A stretch of DNA of 64,000 bases from Pseudomonas frederiksbergensis (GCF_003732275.1 NZ_MOBM01000012.1:62001-126000), one strand, 5' to 3'; numbered from the stretch's first letter, positions 1 through 9,298 are shown. The notes: generated by a model from the letters alone, not told the origin. A program made the numbers and translations.

Positions 1-69
1 CAGATCTACGATGTGGCCGGCCTGGTGCTGTTCGCCGTGCGCGAGCAAATCATCAGTCTGGACGATTAG
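1..69 (+). CDS. 3' end of an unidentified gene (partial)
   Basis: Frame 1 is open from the first base and ends at TAG 67-69, giving 22 residues that end IISLDD. Nearly all codons end in G or C, as in real genes of this window, so this is probably the tail of a gene that begins outside. It would overlap the stop of the convergent lipid kinase gene by 17 bases. Too little is present to name a family. It could also be a chance open frame. Confidence 0.45.
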   Translation, partial: QIYDVAGLVLFAVREQIISLDD

Positions 70-970
70 CTGGATTCGAGACACTCAGCAGCGGCGAGCC
101 CTCGGGCAAATGCACACGCAATGCCGCCGGGCGCGCCGAGAAACGCAGACTATCGCCCTCCAGAGGTTCACCATCAAGGTTGATATAAAGGCCCTCCGAG
201 ACTTTGATCTCGACCCATGGCAAGCGAGCTCGCACAAACATGTTGTCGATTCCGAAGCCATCGGTCAGCAAGTCTTTCAAGGTGCCGACCACTTCCTGTG
301 GCGCGGGCAAAATGCTGATATCCAGCAAACCATCGTCAGCCAGCGCCTGTGGGCACAACACATGACCACCGCCAGCCTGTCGGCCATTGCCAATGCCCAA
401 TGCCAACAATTCGCCGCTCCAGTGAAAATCCGGCCCCTGCAACTCGCCATAGGCCGCATGCAACTCACTGAAGCGCGATAAACCCGTGAAGAGATAAGCG
501 GCGCCTCCGAGAATTTTTTTCAGATCCTCTGAGGTATTGGCCGTGACCTGGCTGCCAAAACCGCCAGTGGCCATGTTCAGAAAAACCTGCCCGCCGACTT
601 CTCCCAGATCGATGGCTCGCGGGGCAGCCTCCAGTAGGTCCAACGCCTGAGCGGGTTCCAGAGGCACACCGGCAGCGCGAGCAAAATCGTTGGCGGTGCC
701 CAAGGGCAACAGCACCAGACTGGCCTGCGTCGAATGCGCCGCCATGGCTTCGGCGATATCACGCAAGGTACCATCGCCGCCGCCGGCAATCAGCTGCGTA
801 TAGCCTGCCGTCAGCGCTTCCTCTACCAACCGCTGCGCATCACCGGCCTCCCAGGTCAGTCGAACAGCCAGTTTCCAGCCCTGCTGGCGCTTGCCTTCGA
901 CGGCTGCACGGACCTCCTCGTTGAGTGCCTGCTTGCCATGCAGAATCAACAGCGCCTTGCGCTCGCTCAT
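53..970 (-). CDS. yegS: YegS-type lipid kinase (diacylglycerol kinase family)
   Basis: A 305-residue protein of the DAGK catalytic family, which phosphorylates lipids such as phosphatidylglycerol or diacylglycerol at the cytoplasmic side of the membrane. The nucleotide-binding GGGDGTL motif lies near residue 64, followed by the PLGTANDFA segment typical of YegS/BmrU proteins. Length agrees with E. coli YegS (about 300). The ATG at 970 was chosen over a longer GTG frame (1120) because it has GGAGTGG upstream and begins MSERKALLILHG, where the fold starts. It is convergent with the partial gene at 1-69. The physiological substrate in Pseudomonas cannot be read from the sequence. Confidence 0.93.
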   Translation of the reverse strand: MSERKALLILHGKQALNEEVRAAVEGKRQQGWKLAVRLTWEAGDAQRLVEEALTAGYTQLIAGGGDGTLRDIAEAMAAHSTQASLVLLPLGTANDFARAAGVPLEPAQALDLLEAAPRAIDLGEVGGQVFLNMATGGFGSQVTANTSEDLKKILGGAAYLFTGLSRFSELHAAYGELQGPDFHWSGELLALGIGNGRQAGGGHVLCPQALADDGLLDISILPAPQEVVGTLKDLLTDGFGIDNMFVRARLPWVEIKVSEGLYINLDGEPLEGDSLRFSARPAALRVHLPEGSPLLSVSNPANRPD

Positions 971-1285
971 TTGTGCCACTCCCATATCCGTAATTCCATG
1001 GGATATGTTGACCTCGCAGCCCCTCATAAAAGTCGAATTATTTCCAAGGGCAGGAAACGTGAGTCCTACAGAGCGGTATTTTTTCTTACAAAACGTGAGG
1101 AATCGGCTCAATTGACCCACCCGGGTAATTGGTACACCGTTGTGCCTCGGTTATCAGTCATCACCCGTTAAATTTACACAGGGATGTGAAAACAATGAAT
1201 GGAACCCGCTTAAGGGCCTCAAAAAGCGCGAGCAACAACGGCATCGACCACTCGAATGGTTTTAACGCGAGGAGCCAGTTACTCC
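971..1285. other. 315-base gap between yegS and the next gene
   Basis: This interval separates two divergent genes and should hold both promoters. I see no clear promoter consensus, hairpin or RNA gene. The longer reading frames that enter it are extensions without ribosome binding sites. Confidence 0.5.
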
Positions 1286-1594
1286 ATGCAAAGCCATGAC
1301 CTCAGACTACCGGTAACTCCGGTCGCGCCGTTCACCGAAAATCGCGCCAATCATCAGGCTGAACTCAAAAACAGTGCAAAGCCCGCCGGAGAAGTTGATA
1401 TGGAACCTCGCGTCATTGAATTGGAAACACACCTCAAGTACATCCGAAGAGACATGGATGAAGTCCGGGGCGACGTCAAGTCCATCAAGCACAGGCTTGC
1501 CTATTCAGCTGGCGGAACAGCCGTGATCCTGGGACTTCTGGCCTGGATCGCCAACAGCCGCTTCGACCAGGTCGTGACACTTCTGGCACATTAA
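1286..1594 (+). CDS. small membrane protein, hemolysin XhlA-like layout
   Basis: A 102-residue protein. Residues 1-40 are polar and rich in Pro and Asn. Residues 40-72 form a charged heptad-like helix (EPRVIELETHLKYIRRDMDE) and one hydrophobic segment near 75-92 (GGTAVILGLLAWIA) looks like a membrane anchor. A coiled coil followed by a C-terminal transmembrane helix is the layout of XhlA-like and related small phage-derived or stress proteins, but no catalytic motif is present. The ATG at 1286 has GAGGAG about 11 bases upstream; an in-frame start at 1256 lacks one. It is monocistronic between divergent yegS and convergent moeA. Function unknown. Confidence 0.7.
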   Translation: MQSHDLRLPVTPVAPFTENRANHQAELKNSAKPAGEVDMEPRVIELETHLKYIRRDMDEVRGDVKSIKHRLAYSAGGTAVILGLLAWIANSRFDQVVTLLAH

Positions 1595-1661
1595 GGAATG
1601 GTCATTGCACGCAGGCCCAATGCGATCAACCGGGCTTGCGTGACAAAAACCAGAGCCTGTA

Positions 1662-2888
1662 TCAGCTCAAGACTTCACTCAACGGGATGAAGCTCACACA
1701 ATCACCCTCGATCAGCGTACGGTCCTCCAGCACTTCAACCAGACCGTCAGCCCAGGCAGCACTGCGCAGCACGCCAGAGCTCTGATTCCTGTAGAGGATC
1801 GCCCGGCCATTCTCCAGACGTCCGCGCAAGTATTCACGTCGGTTGCCAGCCTTTGGCCAGACAAACCCTGCCGACACCTGAAACTTCATGGGCTCAACCT
1901 CTTTTACGCCTTGGCGGCGCAAGAGGTAGGGCCTTGCCAACAGAGCAAAAGTCACCAGGGTCGATGCCGGATTGCCGGGTAAACCAATCACAGGCACGCC
2001 GCGAAAATGCCCGAACGTCAGCGGCTTACCTGGTTTGATGGCAAGCTTCCACAGAGTCAATTCACCCTCTTCCCGCAAGGCAATGCCCAGAAAGTCGGCC
2101 TCTCCCACCGATACGCCACCGGTCGAGAGAATCAGGTCGACATCCTTCAAGTCACCAAGGCGGGCACGAGTAGTCGCTAAATCATCGGGAAGAATGCCGG
2201 CATCGATCACCTCACAACCCAAGCGCTGCAGCCAGCTGCAGAGCAGTACTCGATTGCTGTTGTAGATCTGCCCCGGCCCAAGGGCCTGGCCTGGCTCAAT
2301 CAACTCATCACCGGTAGACAAGACCGCAACACGAACCTTGCGAACCACGTCCAGCTCAGCGCATCCCAGCGATGCCGCCAACCCCTGCTCGATAGGCCCC
2401 AAACGCGTTCCGACGGGCAGGATCAGCTCACCAACGGTGGCTTCCTGACCTTGTGGACGGATGTTCTTTCCTGGGGTCATGGTCTCGGTGAAACGTACCC
2501 GCTCATCCGCCTGAACCTCGGCGTTCTCCTGCATCTCGACACAGTCGGCACCTGCAGGCACAGGCGCGCCGGTGAAGATTCGCGCACAGGTACCCGGCTT
2601 CAAGGGCTCCGGGGCCTGGCCTGCAAAAATCTTCTGACTGACCACCAATGGCTCTCCCGTCCAGTCGGCCAGGTGCAAGGCATAACCGTCCATGGCGCTG
2701 TTGGGCCAAGGCGGCAAATCCAGTGTCGAGACCAGGTCAGTGGCCAGTACACGCCCCTGAACCTGCGCCAACGGCAAGCGTTCGTGCTCATGAATCTTCG
2801 AGGCGTCAGCCATTTCCAGTAAGCGTGCCAGTGCCACCTCGACAGCCATCAGACTGCCAGTCTTGCCTGGCTTACCCACGGGATTCAC
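1662..2888 (-). CDS. moeA: molybdopterin molybdenumtransferase MoeA
   Basis: 408 residues, the normal MoeA length. MoeA inserts molybdate into adenylylated molybdopterin in the cytoplasm. Domain order is MoeA N-terminal (SAMDGYALH near residue 65), the central MoCF-binding fold (VLSTGDEL and STGGVSVGEADF, with LPGNPAS near 305) and a C-terminal barrel. The start used is GTG 2888, within the end of moaB (17-base overlap), which suggests translational coupling. An ATG 13 codons later (2849) is an alternative. It forms an operon with moaB. Pseudomonas genomes often carry more than one moeA; which this is cannot be settled here. Confidence 0.95.
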   Translation of the reverse strand: MNPVGKPGKTGSLMAVEVALARLLEMADASKIHEHERLPLAQVQGRVLATDLVSTLDLPPWPNSAMDGYALHLADWTGEPLVVSQKIFAGQAPEPLKPGTCARIFTGAPVPAGADCVEMQENAEVQADERVRFTETMTPGKNIRPQGQEATVGELILPVGTRLGPIEQGLAASLGCAELDVVRKVRVAVLSTGDELIEPGQALGPGQIYNSNRVLLCSWLQRLGCEVIDAGILPDDLATTRARLGDLKDVDLILSTGGVSVGEADFLGIALREEGELTLWKLAIKPGKPLTFGHFRGVPVIGLPGNPASTLVTFALLARPYLLRRQGVKEVEPMKFQVSAGFVWPKAGNRREYLRGRLENGRAILYRNQSSGVLRSAAWADGLVEVLEDRTLIEGDCVSFIPLSEVLS

Positions 2889-3411
2889 AGGGTGCCGCCT
2901 GTTTCAGGTGGGCCACGAAATTGCACGGACGGTGACGCGAATCCAGTTGCTCGGCGAGAATGCCGTCCCAACCGGTGCGCACCGCATTGGTCGAGCCCGG
3001 CAAACAGCAGACCAGCGTGCCATTGGCCAGACCGGCCAAGGCCCTGGACTGAACCGTCGAGGTGCCGATATCCGCTACCGATATCTGCCGGAACAATTCA
3101 CCAAAACCATCAACCTGTTTATCCAGCAGGCAACTCACGGCTTCGGGCGTGCTGTCGCGACCGGTGAACCCGGTACCGCCGGTGATCAGCACCACTTGCA
3201 CGACCTCATCGGCAATCCAGTTGGCGACTTGCGCGCGAATTTTGTAGAGGTCATCTTTAAGCAGTACACGGGCCGCCAGGTTATGACCGGCAGCGCTCAA
3301 ACGGTCGACGAAGACCTGGCCTGAGGTATCGGTTTCCAGGGTACGGGTATCGCTGACAGTCAGCACCGCGATGTTGAGCGGTGCGAAAGGTACATCAGCC
3401 TTGGCTTTCAT
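2872..3411 (-). CDS. moaB: molybdenum cofactor biosynthesis protein MoaB
   Basis: 179 residues of the MoaB/MogA (MoCF) family, which binds molybdopterin and adenylylates it before metal insertion by MoeA. The family core is visible: AVLTVSDTR near residue 15, LITGGTGFTGRD near 75-86 and CLPGSTNA near 136. It is the first gene of the moaB-moeA pair and is divergent from mobA, so the cofactor genes share the short intergenic space 3412-3492. The start ATG at 3411 is followed at once by the folded core. Confidence 0.95.
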   Translation of the reverse strand: MKAKADVPFAPLNIAVLTVSDTRTLETDTSGQVFVDRLSAAGHNLAARVLLKDDLYKIRAQVANWIADEVVQVVLITGGTGFTGRDSTPEAVSCLLDKQVDGFGELFRQISVADIGTSTVQSRALAGLANGTLVCCLPGSTNAVRTGWDGILAEQLDSRHRPCNFVAHLKQAAPCESRG

Positions 3412-3492
3412 AGGCTCGTCCAGTTGTAGGAGAAACAGCCCGGTGTTATATCACAGCGCCTCATTTTTTCGCCGCCCCCATGGAGAAGTGCG

Positions 3493-4095
3493 ATGACCTC
3501 GAATACACCTCTGGCGCCTTGCTCCATTCTGCTCCTGGCCGGCGGTCGCGGCCAACGTATGGGCGGTCAGGACAAGGGTTTGCTGGATTGGCACGGCGAG
3601 CCGCTGATCGCGCATCTGCACCGTAAGACGCGCCCGCTCAGTGATGACCTGATCATCTCCTGCAACAGAAACCTGGAAAAATATGCGCCTTATGCCGATC
3701 AGTTGGTCCATGACGACGAAGGCGACTTTCCGGGGCCGTTGGCGGGTATTCGCGCAGGCCTGAAGGCCGCCCGCCACACTCACCTACTGGTACTGCCCTG
3801 CGATGTACCACGCATCGATGCCGCGCTGCTCCAGAGCATGCGTGAAACCGCCGGACAGCATCCGGACAAACCGTTGATGCTGCGTCATGGCGAACACTGG
3901 GAGCCCTTGCTGTGCATGATTCCCATCGCCCTTTCAGCGGCTTTTGAGACCGCCTGGAACGAAGGTGAGCGCAGCCCGGGGCGCCTTATGCGCAAACTGG
4001 GCGCCACAGCCCTGCAATGCCCGGACAACGACGCTCGCCTGGCCAATCTCAATACGCCGGAACTGTTAAGCGCACATCACATTGTGTCAGACTGA
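3493..4095 (+). CDS. mobA: molybdenum cofactor guanylyltransferase MobA
   Basis: 200 residues. MobA attaches GMP to Mo-molybdopterin to make the bis-MGD cofactor used by DMSO-reductase-family enzymes such as nitrate reductase. The nucleotidyltransferase signature [18 protein letters not shown] is near the N-terminus, and the PLAGIRAGL and LPCDVP motifs (near 80 and 100) match the family. Length fits (about 190-200). It is divergent from moaB-moeA, so this 2.4-kb locus covers the late steps of cofactor maturation. Confidence 0.95.
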   Translation: MTSNTPLAPCSILLLAGGRGQRMGGQDKGLLDWHGEPLIAHLHRKTRPLSDDLIISCNRNLEKYAPYADQLVHDDEGDFPGPLAGIRAGLKAARHTHLLVLPCDVPRIDAALLQSMRETAGQHPDKPLMLRHGEHWEPLLCMIPIALSAAFETAWNEGERSPGRLMRKLGATALQCPDNDARLANLNTPELLSAHHIVSD

Positions 4096-4171
4096 CACGC
4101 GAAGGAACTTGCGCGCGTTGTATACGTCTCAAGCTCAGCAACCAAAAGAATTCCCATTCGGAGACACACTC

Positions 4172-4393
4172 ATGACTCAACGGACCCTCGCCACTTTCAT
4201 GCTCGCACTGGGCCTTGCGACCCTCGCCGGTTGCGCATCGCCTACAGTGATCACCTTGAATGACGGTCGAGAAATCCAGGCCGTCGACGCGCCTAAGTAC
4301 GATGAAGAATCGGGCTTTTACGAATTCGAACAACTGGATGGCAAGCACACCCGCGTCAATAAAGATCAGGTCCGTACCGTTAAAGATTTGTAA
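4172..4393 (+). CDS. YgdI/YgdR-type small lipoprotein
   Basis: 73 residues with a signal peptide and lipobox LAGC (Cys near residue 20), so it should be lipidated and exported. The mature part has the DUF903 pattern: TVITLNDGREIQ, then a YEFEQLDGK strand and VNKDQVRTV, a small SH3-like beta barrel. The ATG at 4172 has GGAG ten bases upstream; the longer frame from 4082 is untypical and would bury the signal peptide. A rho-independent terminator follows at once. The role of YgdI/YgdR proteins is unknown. Confidence 0.9.
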   Translation: MTQRTLATFMLALGLATLAGCASPTVITLNDGREIQAVDAPKYDEESGFYEFEQLDGKHTRVNKDQVRTVKDL

Positions 4394-4418
4394 TCTTTAC
4401 GGCTACAACCAGATACAG

Positions 4419-4446
4419 AAAAGCCCGCTTTAAAAGCGGGCTTTTT
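4419..4446 (+). terminator. rho-independent terminator after the YgdI/R lipoprotein
   Basis: A perfect 10-bp stem, AAGCCCGCTT and its complement around a 3-base loop, followed by TTTT. It lies 25 bases after the lipoprotein stop. Confidence 0.9.
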
Positions 4447-4482
4447 CGTGGCTGAAGAAAAGCAGAGTCGTTAGCCCTGTGA

Positions 4483-5373
4483 TCACCACTGCAAGGTGAT
4501 AGTGCTTTCGAATTCTCTTTCCTGCCCCGTGACCGGATCGACAAATCGCAGCCCCTGGGCCAACAGCTTCAAGGGGTTGGCATAGTCATCTTCTACGTCC
4601 TTGAGCACCTGCGGATAGAACGGATCATTGCAGATGCTGGCTCCCAGGGCTGTCATGTGAACGCGCAACTGATGTTTCTTGCCCGTTACCGGGTACAGCG
4701 CATAACGCCAGAGTTCACCGTTTTTTTCCCTGACCTCGACAGCCGTCTCGGTATTGCTGACGCCCGGACCTTCCTGCATGCGAAAAAACGGTTCGCCATC
4801 GATAAGTCGACTTTTATGGACCAGCGGGAAGGAGTGTTCCGGCAATGCCCGGGCGATTGCTTCATAGCGCTTTTCGATCTGGCGTGTAGGAAACAAGGAT
4901 TGATACGCCGACCGACTCTGAGGGTTGGCTGAAAACAGCACCAGCCCCGCCGTATGCCGATCGATACGATGCAACGGCACCAGATGCGGGTTATCCAGTC
5001 GACGGATCAGCCGTCGCAGCAATGTCTGCTCAACGTATTCACCCGCGGGAGTCACGGGCAGAAAGTGTGGTTTGTCTGCTACCACCAGATGCTCGTCGGC
5101 ATAGAGGATCGACTCCACCACCGGGATCGGTTTTTCGTCCGGTACTTCGCGGAAATAATGAATCCGCAGACCTTCCTTGTAAGGCAGGTCCAGGGCGATC
5201 GGCAGGCCTTGTCCATCGAGGACACGACCGCGAGCAATTCTGTCCAGCCACTGTTCACGACCGATGGCGCTGAAGTGTTCGCACAGGCAATCGAGTACGG
5301 TCTGCCACGGCCCCGGCGGCAAATAAAGCGTGCTGGCCTGGTTATGTGCAGCAGAAAAAGATGAAATGGACAT
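4483..5373 (-). CDS. RluA-family pseudouridine synthase
   Basis: 296 residues. The catalytic motif HRIDRHTAGLVLF near residue 136 carries the essential Asp of the RluA family, which isomerises uridine to pseudouridine in rRNA or tRNA. An N-terminal part resembling an S4-type RNA-binding region (residues 20-70) precedes it, and YPVTGKKHQLRVHM near 232 matches the conserved C-terminal RluA motif. The ATG at 5373 (MSISSF) was chosen; an upstream ATG would add seven residues. The target base cannot be deduced. It is downstream of, and co-directional with, a small hypothetical gene. Confidence 0.92.
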   Translation of the reverse strand: MSISSFSAAHNQASTLYLPPGPWQTVLDCLCEHFSAIGREQWLDRIARGRVLDGQGLPIALDLPYKEGLRIHYFREVPDEKPIPVVESILYADEHLVVADKPHFLPVTPAGEYVEQTLLRRLIRRLDNPHLVPLHRIDRHTAGLVLFSANPQSRSAYQSLFPTRQIEKRYEAIARALPEHSFPLVHKSRLIDGEPFFRMQEGPGVSNTETAVEVREKNGELWRYALYPVTGKKHQLRVHMTALGASICNDPFYPQVLKDVEDDYANPLKLLAQGLRFVDPVTGQEREFESTITLQW

Positions 5374-5445
5374 ACGGAAAGCTCTAACCCTCAATGCAGG
5401 GCGGCATTATCCAACAGTGGCCGGAACGAACCTAGAAGAGAATCC

Positions 5446-5766
5446 TCAGGCCGGTATCGATTGTGTGCGAGCGGCCGCTTCGGTGAACTCCTTGAGCCAG
5501 CGCAGCACATCGACCGCTTCCCAGCGACCCGGATCATAAAGCGCGTACAACAAACCCTGATAGCCCACGACATCCAGCTGTCGGTGATAGCCCGCACGCT
5601 GGAACAAGGCTTCGATTTCGGCGAAACAGGTATTGAAATGCAATTTGTTGAAAGGCGTTTTTCCCTCCGTGACCAGGCCATCCAGACGCAATTCGAGGAC
5701 GGCCTCGCGCACCACGTCCGCCGACATCCGGTTCACGCTGTTCTTCAATTGCTCGACATTGACCAA
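5446..5766 (-). CDS. conserved hypothetical protein, 106 aa
   Basis: I do not recognise a characterised family. The protein is soluble, rich in charged helix (VNRMSADVVREAVLELRLDG) and has aromatic-rich segments (YQGLLYALYDPGRWEAVD). The start is TTG 5766 with GAGGG eight bases upstream. An overlapping ATG two bases upstream opens a different, non-conserved-looking frame. It lies 72 bases ahead of the pseudouridine synthase on the same strand, so the two may be co-transcribed. Confidence 0.7.
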   Translation of the reverse strand: MVNVEQLKNSVNRMSADVVREAVLELRLDGLVTEGKTPFNKLHFNTCFAEIEALFQRAGYHRQLDVVGYQGLLYALYDPGRWEAVDVLRWLKEFTEAAARTQSIPA

Positions 5767-5917
5767 GGTTCATCCCTCTGACGTCCGGGATCGGCTGCCA
5801 AACCCGAAACAGGGAAAAGCATGGCAGGCAATCGGAATAACTGTATACACATACAGTAACCGAATAACCAACCTTTCGCCAATGGATGAAACGAGGATCG
5901 CGACGGGTGGGACGTCT

Positions 5918-6166
5918 TCAGCTGGCGTCACGACTCAGGAACGCTACGACCTGATCCGCATCGAAGGGCCAATCGAGCTCAGCGCCGTTATCAAGACGCC
6001 GCAGCACCGGTATACGCAAACCATAGTCTTCGACCCAGTCTTCGTTTTCCGCGATGTCGACCAACTCCACCAACAACCCGTTTTCGACAAAGGGCATCAG
6101 AAGTGCTTCGGCGACTTCACAAAGATGGCAACCAAGGGTGCCGAATAGGCGACATTCAGGAGGCAT
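5918..6166 (-). CDS. glutaredoxin-like protein (DUF836 type)
   Basis: 82 residues with a thioredoxin fold. The redox motif CHLC follows the first strand (CRLFGTLGCHLCE), the cis-proline segment is YGLRIPVLRR near 55, and the C-terminal helix follows. This is the DUF836 pattern of short glutaredoxin-like proteins. The start at 6166 (MPPECRLF) places the first strand immediately after the N-terminus; an ATG five codons upstream (6181) is possible. It is divergent from the Kef-type antiporter. The partner thiols are unknown. Confidence 0.88.
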   Translation of the reverse strand: MPPECRLFGTLGCHLCEVAEALLMPFVENGLLVELVDIAENEDWVEDYGLRIPVLRRLDNGAELDWPFDADQVVAFLSRDAS

Positions 6167-6375
6167 GACGACAAGATCCATCGAAGTAAGCGCTCATTCT
6201 AGGCCCGCTATCAAAAGCAGTCGAGCCGATGCCCCATATGTCTGAGCAATGGCTGATTTCAAGAGATTTCGGCAAACTCCTGACGCACATCATTCGCCTC
6301 AACTGCCACTTGCGCGATGCTCGCGTTTTTTTTGCCTCTACGCTTGAGTAGTCAGAACCCTCACCGGAGTTTTTT

Positions 6376-8088
6376 GTGTTCGCCAATCTGTTGATCATCT
6401 TCACCTCCTCTCTGGTGGTAATTGCACTGTTCCAGCGTCTGCGCTTGCCACCGGTGCTGGGCTACCTGTGCGTGGGGCTGATGATCGGGCCGACCGCGTT
6501 CAACTGGGTGAATGAAAGCGAAGAGTTGCCCGACCTTGCCGAGTTGGGCGTGGTGTTCTTGCTGTTCTCCCTCGGGCTTGAGTTTTCCCTGTCGAAAATG
6601 CTCGCACTGCGCCAGGTGGTATTTGGCCTGGGCAGCCTGCAGGTGCTGGGTTCCGGGATGGTGCTGGGAGGGGTGCTGATGCTGTTCGGCATGCCGACCA
6701 TACCTGCACTGTTACTCGGTACCGGTTTGGCGCTGTCGTCCACCGCCATTGTCAGCAAAGAGTTGGGCAGTCTCGGTGAGCTCTTCAGCCGCCACGGCCA
6801 GAATGCCATCGCCGTGCTGTTGTTCCAGGACGTGGTCGCGGTGTTGCTACTGACCCTGGTGCCGGTGTTCGCCGGCAGCAGCGACCAGGCCTGGTATTGG
6901 GCGCTGCCATTGACGCTGGGCAAGACCATAGTGCTGTTCGTCGGTCTGCTGCTGGTCAGTCGCTGGTTTCTGCCACGGCTGTTCCATGAAGTCGCCGCAT
7001 CCCGGTCCGCGGAGCTGTTCGTGCTGTTGGCGCTGGTGATCGTTTTGCTGACAGCCTCGCTGACTCACCTACTCGGCCTCTCCCCGGCCCTGGGCGCCTT
7101 TCTCGCCGGCATGCTGCTGGGCGAAAGCCACTACCGACATCAGATCGAGGCGGACATCCGTCCGTTCCGCGACATTCTGCTCGGGGTGTTCTTCGTCAGC
7201 ATCGGCATGCTGATCGACTTGCGGTTGTTTGCCAGCCACGGCCTGCTGGTTCTTGGCCTGACGCTGGGGTTGCTGCTGATCAAAGGCACCGTGGTCGCGC
7301 TGCTGGTCAAATGGCGCGGCAGCGATGTCGAAACCGCCTGGCGCAGCGGCCTGGCATTGGCTCAAGGGGGCGAGTTCTGCTTTGCCCTGATGACGCAGAT
7401 GCAGCAGAACAAACTGATGCCCGCCGATTTCGGTGGCCTGCTGCTGGCCGCCACGTTCTGCTCGATGCTGGTGACGCCTTTACTGCTGCGCGCCGCTCCC
7501 CACCTCGCCACACGCCTGCACCACAAGCCCAACGAAGAAGCCGAACTCGAAGAAATCAGCGCGCTCACCGCAGGCTTGCACAATCACGTAGTGATCTGTG
7601 GCTACGGTCGCGTAGGCCAGTCCATCGGGCGCGTCCTGCGTAATATAGATCAACCTTACATTGCGCTGGATACCGACCCGGTGCGGGTTCAGGAAGCAGC
7701 CGTCAATGAAAGCTGTGTTCATTACGGCGACTCACGTCGCGGCGAGCTGCTGGTCGCGATCGGGCTGGAACGCGCCAGACTGTTGGTGGTCGCCGTGGAC
7801 AAGACGGACATCGCACTGTTGATACTCAAGGAGGCACGCCGGTTCAACCCGAGCGTGTCGATCCTGGTGCGCACACGGGACGACAGTCAGTTGGCCGAGT
7901 TGAAGGCCGCTGGCGCCAGCGAAGTCGTACCCGAGTTGCTGGAGTCCAGCCTGATGCTCGCCTCCCACGCGCTGATCATGCTAGGCATACCCGGCCAGCA
8001 GGTGCGAGACCGGGTCGACCAGGTACGGCGTGACCGCTATCGCCTGCTGCACGGTTTTTACCCCGGTGCCGACGATGAGGAACGGTGA
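6376..8088 (+). CDS. CPA2 cation:proton antiporter with RCK (TrkA-N) domain, Kef type
   Basis: 570 residues. Residues 1-375 hold about 12 hydrophobic segments of the Na+/H+ exchanger fold (LGYLCVGLMIGP near 25). Residues 395-510 form a Rossmann-type RCK domain with VVICGYGRVGQSIGRVL. The architecture matches glutathione-gated KefB/KefC and the related YbaL, which export K+ in exchange for H+. The start is GTG 6376 with GGAG six bases upstream. No KefF/KefG ancillary oxidoreductase gene is adjacent, so ligand gating is uncertain. It is divergent from the glutaredoxin-like gene. Confidence 0.93.
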   Translation: MFANLLIIFTSSLVVIALFQRLRLPPVLGYLCVGLMIGPTAFNWVNESEELPDLAELGVVFLLFSLGLEFSLSKMLALRQVVFGLGSLQVLGSGMVLGGVLMLFGMPTIPALLLGTGLALSSTAIVSKELGSLGELFSRHGQNAIAVLLFQDVVAVLLLTLVPVFAGSSDQAWYWALPLTLGKTIVLFVGLLLVSRWFLPRLFHEVAASRSAELFVLLALVIVLLTASLTHLLGLSPALGAFLAGMLLGESHYRHQIEADIRPFRDILLGVFFVSIGMLIDLRLFASHGLLVLGLTLGLLLIKGTVVALLVKWRGSDVETAWRSGLALAQGGEFCFALMTQMQQNKLMPADFGGLLLAATFCSMLVTPLLLRAAPHLATRLHHKPNEEAELEEISALTAGLHNHVVICGYGRVGQSIGRVLRNIDQPYIALDTDPVRVQEAAVNESCVHYGDSRRGELLVAIGLERARLLVVAVDKTDIALLILKEARRFNPSVSILVRTRDDSQLAELKAAGASEVVPELLESSLMLASHALIMLGIPGQQVRDRVDQVRRDRYRLLHGFYPGADDEER

Positions 8089-8089
8089 T

Positions 8090-9298
8090 TCAATCCTGAC
8101 TCACGGCGCCGATCTTATGCACCGACAAGTCCGCGCCGTAATACTCCTCTTCCTGGCTCAGGCGCAAACCAAACAACGCATTGATCACGCCATACACCGC
8201 AAAACCGCCGGCTAGCGCCACGATCACACCCAAAGAAGTGCCGATCAACTGGCTGATCAAACTCACGCCCCCCAAACCACCCAAGGCGGTTTGACCAAAG
8301 ATGCCGCAAGCGATCCCGCCCCAGACACCACACAGTCCATGCAGAGGCCAGACGCCCAGCACATCATCGATATGCCATTTGCCTTGAGCTGCGGTAAAAC
8401 ACCAGACAAACAGTGCCCCGGCGATGGCCCCAGTCACCAACGCGCCCACCGGATGCATCAGATCCGATCCGGCGCAGATCGCCACCAACCCGGCCAATGG
8501 GCCGTTATGCAGGAAGCCCGGGTCATTGCGCCCGACAATCAACGCCGCCACGGTGCCGCCGACCATGGCCATCAGCGAGTTCACCGCCACCAGCCCGCTG
8601 ACCCCTTGCAGGGTCTGAGCGCTCATCACGTTGAAACCGAACCAGCCGACGATCAAAATCCACGAACCCAACGCCAGAAAGGGAATGCTCGACGGTGCGA
8701 ATGCCACGAGTCGCCCATCGCGATAACGACCTTGCCTTGGGCCGAGCAACAACACCGCCGCAAGTGCCAGCCAGCCGCCCATGGCGTGAACCACCACGGA
8801 GCCTGCGAAGTCATGGAAGCTGGCGCCAAAACGCTCCAGCAACCAGGCTTGCAGGCCAAAGTTGCCATTCCAGATCATGCCTTCGAAGAAGGGATAGATG
8901 AACGCCACGATCAGCGCCGTCGCACACAACTGCGGCACGAACCGGGCGCGCTCGGCGATGCCTCCGGAAATGATTGCCGGTATTGCTGCAGCAAAGGTCA
9001 GCAGAAAGAAAAATTTCACCAGCCCATAGCCATGATCGGCAGTAATCACCGCCGCCGGTTGCATGAAAGTGACCCCGTAAGAAATCCAATAGCCTATAAA
9101 GAAGTAGGCCAGGGTCGAAATGGCGAAGTCACTGAGGATCTTCGACAAGGCGTTGACCTGGTTCTTTTGTCGAACCGTACCCACCTCGAGAAAGGCAAAA
9201 CCGGCGTGCATGGCCAGGACCATGACCGCACCGATAAGGATGAACAACGTGTTGGAGCTATGGACCAGACTGTCCACAGCACTTTGCAGATTTTCCAT
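8090..9298 (-). CDS. ammonium transporter, Amt family
   Basis: 402 residues and 11 or so transmembrane segments. The twin histidines of the conduction pore are present (VVHAMGGW and WPLHGLCGVWGG), as is the DFAGS segment with the conserved Asp. Unlike typical amtB it has no glnK (PII) gene beside it and begins without a clear cleavable signal in the chosen frame. The ATG at 9298 (MENLQSAVDS) was preferred over an upstream start that adds 29 residues. It is convergent with the Kef-type gene, with stops one base apart. Nitrogen control cannot be judged: I saw no clear sigma-54 site. Confidence 0.93.
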   Translation of the reverse strand: MENLQSAVDSLVHSSNTLFILIGAVMVLAMHAGFAFLEVGTVRQKNQVNALSKILSDFAISTLAYFFIGYWISYGVTFMQPAAVITADHGYGLVKFFFLLTFAAAIPAIISGGIAERARFVPQLCATALIVAFIYPFFEGMIWNGNFGLQAWLLERFGASFHDFAGSVVVHAMGGWLALAAVLLLGPRQGRYRDGRLVAFAPSSIPFLALGSWILIVGWFGFNVMSAQTLQGVSGLVAVNSLMAMVGGTVAALIVGRNDPGFLHNGPLAGLVAICAGSDLMHPVGALVTGAIAGALFVWCFTAAQGKWHIDDVLGVWPLHGLCGVWGGIACGIFGQTALGGLGGVSLISQLIGTSLGVIVALAGGFAVYGVINALFGLRLSQEEEYYGADLSVHKIGAVSQD

